A DNA stretch of 16,860 nucleotides from Treponema sp. UBA937 (GTDB taxonomy: Bacteria; Spirochaetota; Spirochaetia; Treponematales; Breznakiellaceae), in assembly GCA_002293455.1 (NCBI GenBank), contig DBDH01000094.1:505-17364 (forward strand), in the 5' to 3' direction. This document shows, piece by piece, positions 13,670 through 16,860 of this stretch (within the stretch, counting starts at the first letter, position 1; each line of letters begins with the position of its first letter). The notes under the pieces were generated by a model. That model saw only the letters and a list, made by a program, of their open reading frames with translations, did no database searches and was not told the origin of the DNA. The position numbers were made by a program, and so were the translations under genes.

Positions 13670-14707
13670 ATGAAACATTGCAGCAAATTAAGTATAAGTA
13701 CCGGGTTGGGAAGTGTCCTGTTTTTTCTTTTGGCAGGCGTTGTTTCCGCGACACCCAGAGATGACGCGTTGGGAGATGGGCTTTTCGCCAGAATAACGAC
13801 CAATCGCGGGGAAATTGTGCTTCGGCTTGAATTCCAAAAAACACCGTTAACCGTCTGCAACTTTGTTGCTCTTGCGGAAGGGACGATGACTACCGCCGGA
13901 AATAAGCCCTACTTTGACGGTCTTACTTTTCATCGGGTTATTCCAAATTTTATGATACAAGGCGGTGATCCTTTGGGAACCGGCGCCGGAGGTCCTGGTT
14001 ATCGTTTCCCTGATGAAATTGATCCTTCTTTAAAACATGACGGTCCTGGCGTTTTGTCTATGGCGAACGCGGGACCTGGAACGAACGGAAGTCAGTTCTT
14101 TATAACCCATGTTGAAACTCCCTGGCTGGATGGAAAACATACGGTATTTGGCAAGGTTGTAGAAGGTCAGGATGTTGTTAACGCTATTCGGCAGGGTGAT
14201 AAAATAGAAACGGTTTCCATTATACGGAACGGAGCCGCGGCCAGGGCGTTTAAAGCTGATCAAGCGGCATTTGATGTTCTTGTAACGGAAGTAAAGAACA
14301 GAGAACTGGCGGCGACGAGAGCAAAAACGGATGCCGATCTTGCCCTTATCAGACAAAAGTATTCCCATTTAACGCAGGATGCTTCCGGTATCTGGTACAG
14401 CATTTCCAGACAGGGAAACGGTCCTGTTCCCAGAGCCGGACAAACGGTACAGGTAAAATATAAAGGAATGTTTCTGGACGGAAAAGTCTTTGATAATTCG
14501 GATTTTCATGGCGGCCCTCTTGAGTTTACTGTTGGGAGAGGTCAAGTCATTCCCGGTTGGGATCAAAGCGTGCTGTCGATGAAACAAGGAGAAAGGCGAT
14601 TGATCATCATTCCGCCAGAACTTGCCTACGGGCAGCGAGGCGCGGGCGAGGTGATTCCGCCGAACTCTTTTCTGGTTTTTGAAACGGAATTGGTGAGAAT
14701 TAGATAA
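13670..14707 (+). CDS. Secreted dual-family immunophilin (cyclophilin-FKBP fusion peptidyl-prolyl isomerase)
   Basis: A 345-residue exported folding catalyst combining two unrelated prolyl isomerase folds. A signal peptide covers about 1-27 with a likely cut after VSA. The cyclophilin domain (about 37-190) has FHRVIPNFMIQGGDP with catalytic R90, GTNGSQFFI and PWLDGKHTVFG with W152 and H157. After a helical linker (about 195-235), the FKBP domain (about 238-345) has VKYKGMFLDGKVFDNS (Y264, F274, D275), VIPGWDQ (V293, I294, W297) and PELAYG (Y320). Both active sites look complete. The cyclophilin-first order (CFBP) was described in Treponema, and the FKBP-first order in Toxoplasma. It should act on proteins in the periplasm. 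The start lacks a ribosome binding site but follows a -10 box closely. Confidence 0.93.
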   Translation: MKHCSKLSISTGLGSVLFFLLAGVVSATPRDDALGDGLFARITTNRGEIVLRLEFQKTPLTVCNFVALAEGTMTTAGNKPYFDGLTFHRVIPNFMIQGGDPLGTGAGGPGYRFPDEIDPSLKHDGPGVLSMANAGPGTNGSQFFITHVETPWLDGKHTVFGKVVEGQDVVNAIRQGDKIETVSIIRNGAAARAFKADQAAFDVLVTEVKNRELAATRAKTDADLALIRQKYSHLTQDASGIWYSISRQGNGPVPRAGQTVQVKYKGMFLDGKVFDNSDFHGGPLEFTVGRGQVIPGWDQSVLSMKQGERRLIIIPPELAYGQRGAGEVIPPNSFLVFETELVRIR

Positions 14708-14712
14708 GCTGA

Positions 14713-14741
14713 TTGACAGAAAATCCATTTTCCATGATACT
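14713..14741 (+). promoter_or_regulatory. Candidate promoter for the aminotransferase leader
   Basis: A perfect -35 TTGACA (14713-14718) is separated by 17 bases from GATACT (14736-14741), a 4-of-6 -10 box. Transcription would start near 14748, giving a leader of about 215 bases before ATG 14964 that contains an intrinsic terminator. A second perfect TATAAT at 14832-14837 has no -35 at the right spacing. Confidence 0.55.
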
Positions 14742-14842
14742 GGTTTTATCATGAATGTTGTTTACGTTTTAAAACAATATAGTTCCGCAGCGGCAGCCGC
14801 ATCCGAGAAGGAGCGCGGTTAGCCGTTCACATATAATGAGCA

Positions 14843-14876
14843 GGCCGTGGTCCTTAGGGGATTACGGCCTTTTTTT
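14843..14876 (+). terminator. Intrinsic terminator in the aminotransferase leader
   Basis: GGCCGT (14843-14848) pairs with ACGGCC (14864-14869), with extra partial pairing between GTCC and GGGA inside, followed at once by seven T residues (14870-14876). It is the best intrinsic terminator in the window. It lies 136 bases after the immunophilin stop and 88 bases before the aminotransferase start. It could end the upstream transcript, end a short RNA from the 14713 promoter, or act as an attenuator. Confidence 0.75.
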
Positions 14877-14886
14877 GGTTTAAACC

Positions 14887-14957
14887 GGAAAGAGCCCAGG
14901 CAACTGTGCTGCAAAGCAACATTGTTGCCCTTTCCCCAGACTACGCCAAAGGAGAGG
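14887..14957 (+). promoter_or_regulatory. Structured leader with possible ribosome-site switching
   Basis: GGAAAG (14887-14892) can pair with CTTTCC (14930-14935), continuing into GGCAAC (14899-14904) with GTTGCC (14924-14929) and GCT (14908-14910) with AGC (14915-14917). A 6-base bulge AGCCCA lies on one side only. The same CCTTTCC (14929-14935) is also complementary, with one G-U pair, to the ribosome binding site GGAGAGG (14951-14957). The two pairings are mutually exclusive, as in a translational switch. No known riboswitch class is recognised. Confidence 0.4.
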
Positions 14958-14963
14958 TTAAGA

Positions 14964-16301
14964 ATGAGAAGAACTATCGTTCATCCGGGGGCTAACAAAC
15001 TTAAATATGAAATTAGGGAAATTGTTGCTTTCGCCAGAGACATTGGGCAGAGATGGAATATTCCTATCCATTGGGAAAATATCGGGGATCCGGTAAAAAA
15101 GGGAGAACCTATCGCCGAATGGATTAAAGCGATTGTCCAGAAAAAGGCAGGGGAAGATATTTCCTATGCCTATTCGGAAACGGAAGGCTCAAGGGAAGCC
15201 AGGGATTTTCTCGTGGAGCAGGCTCACGCGAGGCCCTGTTTAAATGGCTCTGTCGCCGAAATTTCCGCGGAGGATGTGATCTTTTTTAACGGCTTGGGCG
15301 ACGCGGTCGCCAAAGTTTTCGGCTTCCTTAAACGGGAATCCCGCATTTTAGGTCCTTCCCCGGCTTATTCGACGCTTTCGTCCACGGAAGCCGCCCATTC
15401 GGGATACGCCCACTTAACGTACCGGCTCGATCCCTCAAATAAATGGATGCCCGACATGGAAGATGTGGAACTCAAGGTAAAGTACAACGATGCCGTCGCG
15501 GGAATCCTTTTGATCAATCCTGATAATCCGACCGGCGCGGTATATCCTGTGGAAATACTGAAGGAATTTGTCCGCATCGCGAAACAGTACGATCTTTTTA
15601 TTATATGCGACGAAACGTATGCAAATATCGTTTACGGCGATACCGAAACCGCCGCGCTTTCGCAGGTAATAGGAGACGTCCCTGGAATCGCGATGCGCTC
15701 AATCTCAAAGGAAGTGCCTTGGCCCGGAGCCCGCTGCGGATGGATTGAAGTGTACAACCGCAGCAAGGACGAAAAATTTGCCACCTACGTTCGGAGCTTG
15801 GTCGACGCAAAGCGGCTTGAAGTCTGTTCCACAAGTTTACCTCAGCTTTGTATCCCCGACATTATGGGAGACAAACAGTATCCGGAACATCTAAAAAAAC
15901 GGGCAGCCATGTTCAGGAGCAGAGCGGAAGAAGCGGCTGAAGCCTTTAACGGGATTCCCGGTATCACCTTGCAGAAACCACAGGGAGCCCTTTACGCAAC
16001 CGCCGTTTTCAGCGATGAGATTCTGCAAAACGGAATCCTTGCAAACGGAACGCTCCCTGTAAAAGATGAGTCGCTGAAAACATACATCGAAGAAAAAACC
16101 AAGACTGTAGCGCCCGACAAACGTTTTGTGTACTGGCTTTTGGCGTCCACCGGAATTTGCGTGGTTCCCCTTTCAGGCTTTGCCAGCGAACTGCCCGGCT
16201 TCCGCTTTACCCTTCTGGAACATGATGATGAAAAACGGCGTTGGATTTTTAAAACCTTAGGCGAATCGGTAAAGGCTTATTTGGAAAGTGTGAAGAAGTA
16301 A
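14964..16301 (+). CDS. PLP-dependent class I/II aminotransferase
   Basis: A 445-residue fold-type I pyridoxal phosphate aminotransferase, cytoplasmic, related to alanine/aspartate aminotransferases. Visible motifs are YSETEGSREAR (substrate and cofactor region), NPDNPTGAVYP (N185-P195), CDETYANIVYG with D216 that contacts the pyridine nitrogen, and RSISKEVPWPGARCGW with Schiff-base lysine K249. FRFTLLEHDDE near the C-terminus supplies the substrate carboxylate-binding arginine region. ATG 14964 follows GGAGAGG at 7 bases and gives the normal family N-terminus; an in-frame upstream start at 14847 would run through the leader and terminator and is rejected. Alanine or another 2-oxo acid pair is likely, but specificity is not resolved. 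The long structured leader suggests regulation by premature termination or ribosome-site masking. Confidence 0.88.
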   Translation: MRRTIVHPGANKLKYEIREIVAFARDIGQRWNIPIHWENIGDPVKKGEPIAEWIKAIVQKKAGEDISYAYSETEGSREARDFLVEQAHARPCLNGSVAEISAEDVIFFNGLGDAVAKVFGFLKRESRILGPSPAYSTLSSTEAAHSGYAHLTYRLDPSNKWMPDMEDVELKVKYNDAVAGILLINPDNPTGAVYPVEILKEFVRIAKQYDLFIICDETYANIVYGDTETAALSQVIGDVPGIAMRSISKEVPWPGARCGWIEVYNRSKDEKFATYVRSLVDAKRLEVCSTSLPQLCIPDIMGDKQYPEHLKKRAAMFRSRAEEAAEAFNGIPGITLQKPQGALYATAVFSDEILQNGILANGTLPVKDESLKTYIEEKTKTVAPDKRFVYWLLASTGICVVPLSGFASELPGFRFTLLEHDDEKRRWIFKTLGESVKAYLESVKK

Positions 16302-16307
16302 TGTTCA

Positions 16308-16342
16308 TTCTGCATGAAAAACGCTTGATTTTTCATGCAGAA
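16308..16342. terminator. Perfect 14-bp hairpin after the aminotransferase gene
   Basis: TTCTGCATGAAAAA (16308-16321) pairs perfectly with TTTTTCATGCAGAA (16329-16342) around loop CGCTTGA, 7 bases after the stop codon. The inner A5/T5 pairs make it nearly symmetric, but no T-run follows, so it may be a weak terminator, a stabilising 3' hairpin, or a palindromic protein-binding site upstream of the antitoxin gene. Confidence 0.5.
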
Positions 16343-16371
16343 GATTCTTTCATTACCTTGAAGTTGTAATT

Positions 16372-16644
16372 ATGGCTATTTTACAGGTCAGGGATATTGA
16401 CGACAGGTTGTATTCTTCCCTTAAAGAAAAAGCTCAGAAGGAAAATAGATCCATAAGTCAGGAAGTCATTTCAATTCTGGAATATTATTTGGCAAATCCG
16501 GATCGAATTAAGAAAAACCCGACAAGAGAATTCTTGAACTTGTTATGGGAAGATGACAAAAATGCTGACGAGATAGTCCAAGAGATACATAGATCCAGAA
16601 AAAATAAACGAAACCTCGGAAAATTTGATGGCTTATTTAATTGA
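16372..16644 (+). CDS. FitA/VapB-type ribbon-helix-helix antitoxin
   Basis: A 90-residue antitoxin of the FitA-like ribbon-helix-helix group. The DNA-binding fold is at the N-terminus: strand AILQVRDID, helix DRLYSSLKEKAQKENRSISQ, and helix EVISILEYYLANP. The C-terminal tail (EFLNLLWEDDKNADEIVQEIHRSR) matches the toxin-wrapping region that ends in an Arg-rich motif. The reading frame is intact. It overlaps the start of the VapC remnant by 17 bases, the usual antitoxin-toxin layout. Such proteins bind toxin and repress their own operon; the palindrome at 16308-16342 is a possible but unproven operator. The ribosome binding site is weak. Local DNA is AT-rich compared with the rest of the window, suggesting acquisition by transfer. 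Confidence 0.85.
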   Translation: MAILQVRDIDDRLYSSLKEKAQKENRSISQEVISILEYYLANPDRIKKNPTREFLNLLWEDDKNADEIVQEIHRSRKNKRNLGKFDGLFN

Positions 16645-16860
16645 TACAAATATCATCATTTTCTTCCAGTCGATCTTCCAACAATTGAAATATTTAGCGA
16701 ATTGAAATCAAAATATGATAAAAAAGGAATCGTCATTGATGATTTTGACTTCCTCATTGCTTCCACCGCATTAACAAATAATCAAATTCTAGTTACAAAT
16801 AACGAGAAGCATTTTTGTAAAATACAGGAATTAAAGATTGAGTCCCCTCCGAAAAGAGAA
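16628..16860 (+). pseudogene. VapC/FitB-type PIN toxin remnant with internal deletion and frameshift
   Basis: ATG 16628 starts MAYLIDTNIIIFF, the classic PIN-domain N-terminus with the first catalytic Asp (DTN). The frame then reads QSIFQQLKYLAN and stops at 16703-16705. From about 16660 a different frame carries the PIN C-terminal half: LPTIEIFSELKSKY, DDFDFLIASTAL and ILVTNNEKHF, running off the window. A full PIN toxin is about 130 residues; roughly 60 central residues, including the second acidic active-site residue region, are missing at the junction near 16660. A deletion that also shifted the frame explains this simply. The toxin is therefore probably inactive while the antitoxin persists. 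Sequencing error cannot explain so large a gap. Confidence 0.8.

Noticed and set aside
14832..14837. Perfect TATAAT as the main aminotransferase promoter.
   Set aside because: No -35 lies at 16-18 bases upstream and transcription would begin at the terminator hairpin itself.
14887..14940. SAM-type riboswitch suspected from GGCAAC in the leader.
   Set aside because: The rest of the SAM-I core (GAGGGA...GGCCC and the kink-turn) is absent and the gene is not a methionine gene.
14847..14963. Aminotransferase extension from 14847.
   Set aside because: The extension would translate the terminator hairpin and lacks a ribosome site; ATG 14964 has GGAGAGG and the normal N-terminus.
165..15834. Many minus-strand frames of 60-190 codons.
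   Set aside because: They lie opposite well-supported genes, have no ribosome sites or recognisable domains, and are composition shadows.
1..16860. CRISPR array, prophage, tRNA or rRNA genes.
   Set aside because: No regularly spaced repeats, no phage or integrase genes and no tRNA-like cloverleaf were seen on either strand.

Overview
All recognisable genes in this window lie on the + strand. The gene set suggests a spirochaete of the Treponema group. The best clue is the secreted cyclophilin-FKBP fusion at 13670-14707, a dual-immunophilin layout known from Treponema. The general style would also fit a termite-gut treponeme, but species cannot be decided from the sequence. Most genes have moderate GC; the last ~500 bases are visibly AT-rich and hold a toxin-antitoxin remnant, which suggests acquired DNA.

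Region 1 (1-5999) is an unusual signalling and transport cluster. It starts with the 3' part of a duplicated DUF1538 membrane protein (putative cation/proton antiporter family). This overlaps by 4 bases a protein made of two fused PII-like domains. Ten bases later comes a CreB-type response regulator, overlapped by a CreC/ChvG-type histidine kinase, then the inner-membrane protein CreD and a possible 20-residue membrane peptide. A double transporter next to a double PII protein recalls GlnK-AmtB and SbtB-SbtA pairs. Its linkage to creBCD suggests one module sensing metabolism or cation status together with the envelope.

Region 2 (6000-9015) has a SpoU/TrmH-family RNA methyltransferase whose promoter predicts a leaderless mRNA, an unrecognised 277-residue protein coupled to it, and a FIST-domain sensory protein. 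Region 3 (9016-11461) has a PfkB-family sugar kinase coupled to chorismate synthase (aroC), followed by a hairpin-rich spacer. Region 4 (11462-14707) has two exported proteins: a BNR-like plus DUF4015 (putative glycoside hydrolase) protein, and the cyclophilin-FKBP chaperone. Region 5 (14708-16301) has an aminotransferase preceded by a ~215-base structured leader with a strong intrinsic terminator, so attenuation or a riboswitch is possible. Region 6 (16302-16860) has a FitA/VapB-like antitoxin and a VapC toxin remnant with an internal deletion.

The most novel signal is a ~115-base palindromic element with three hairpins. One copy fills the spacer at 9023-9138. A second, inverted copy lies inside creC at 3461-3573, where it is read in frame and adds about 38 residues to the HAMP connector. 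All three stems show compensatory base changes between the copies, so the fold itself appears to be under selection. A solo hairpin with the same loop lies at the creC stop codon.
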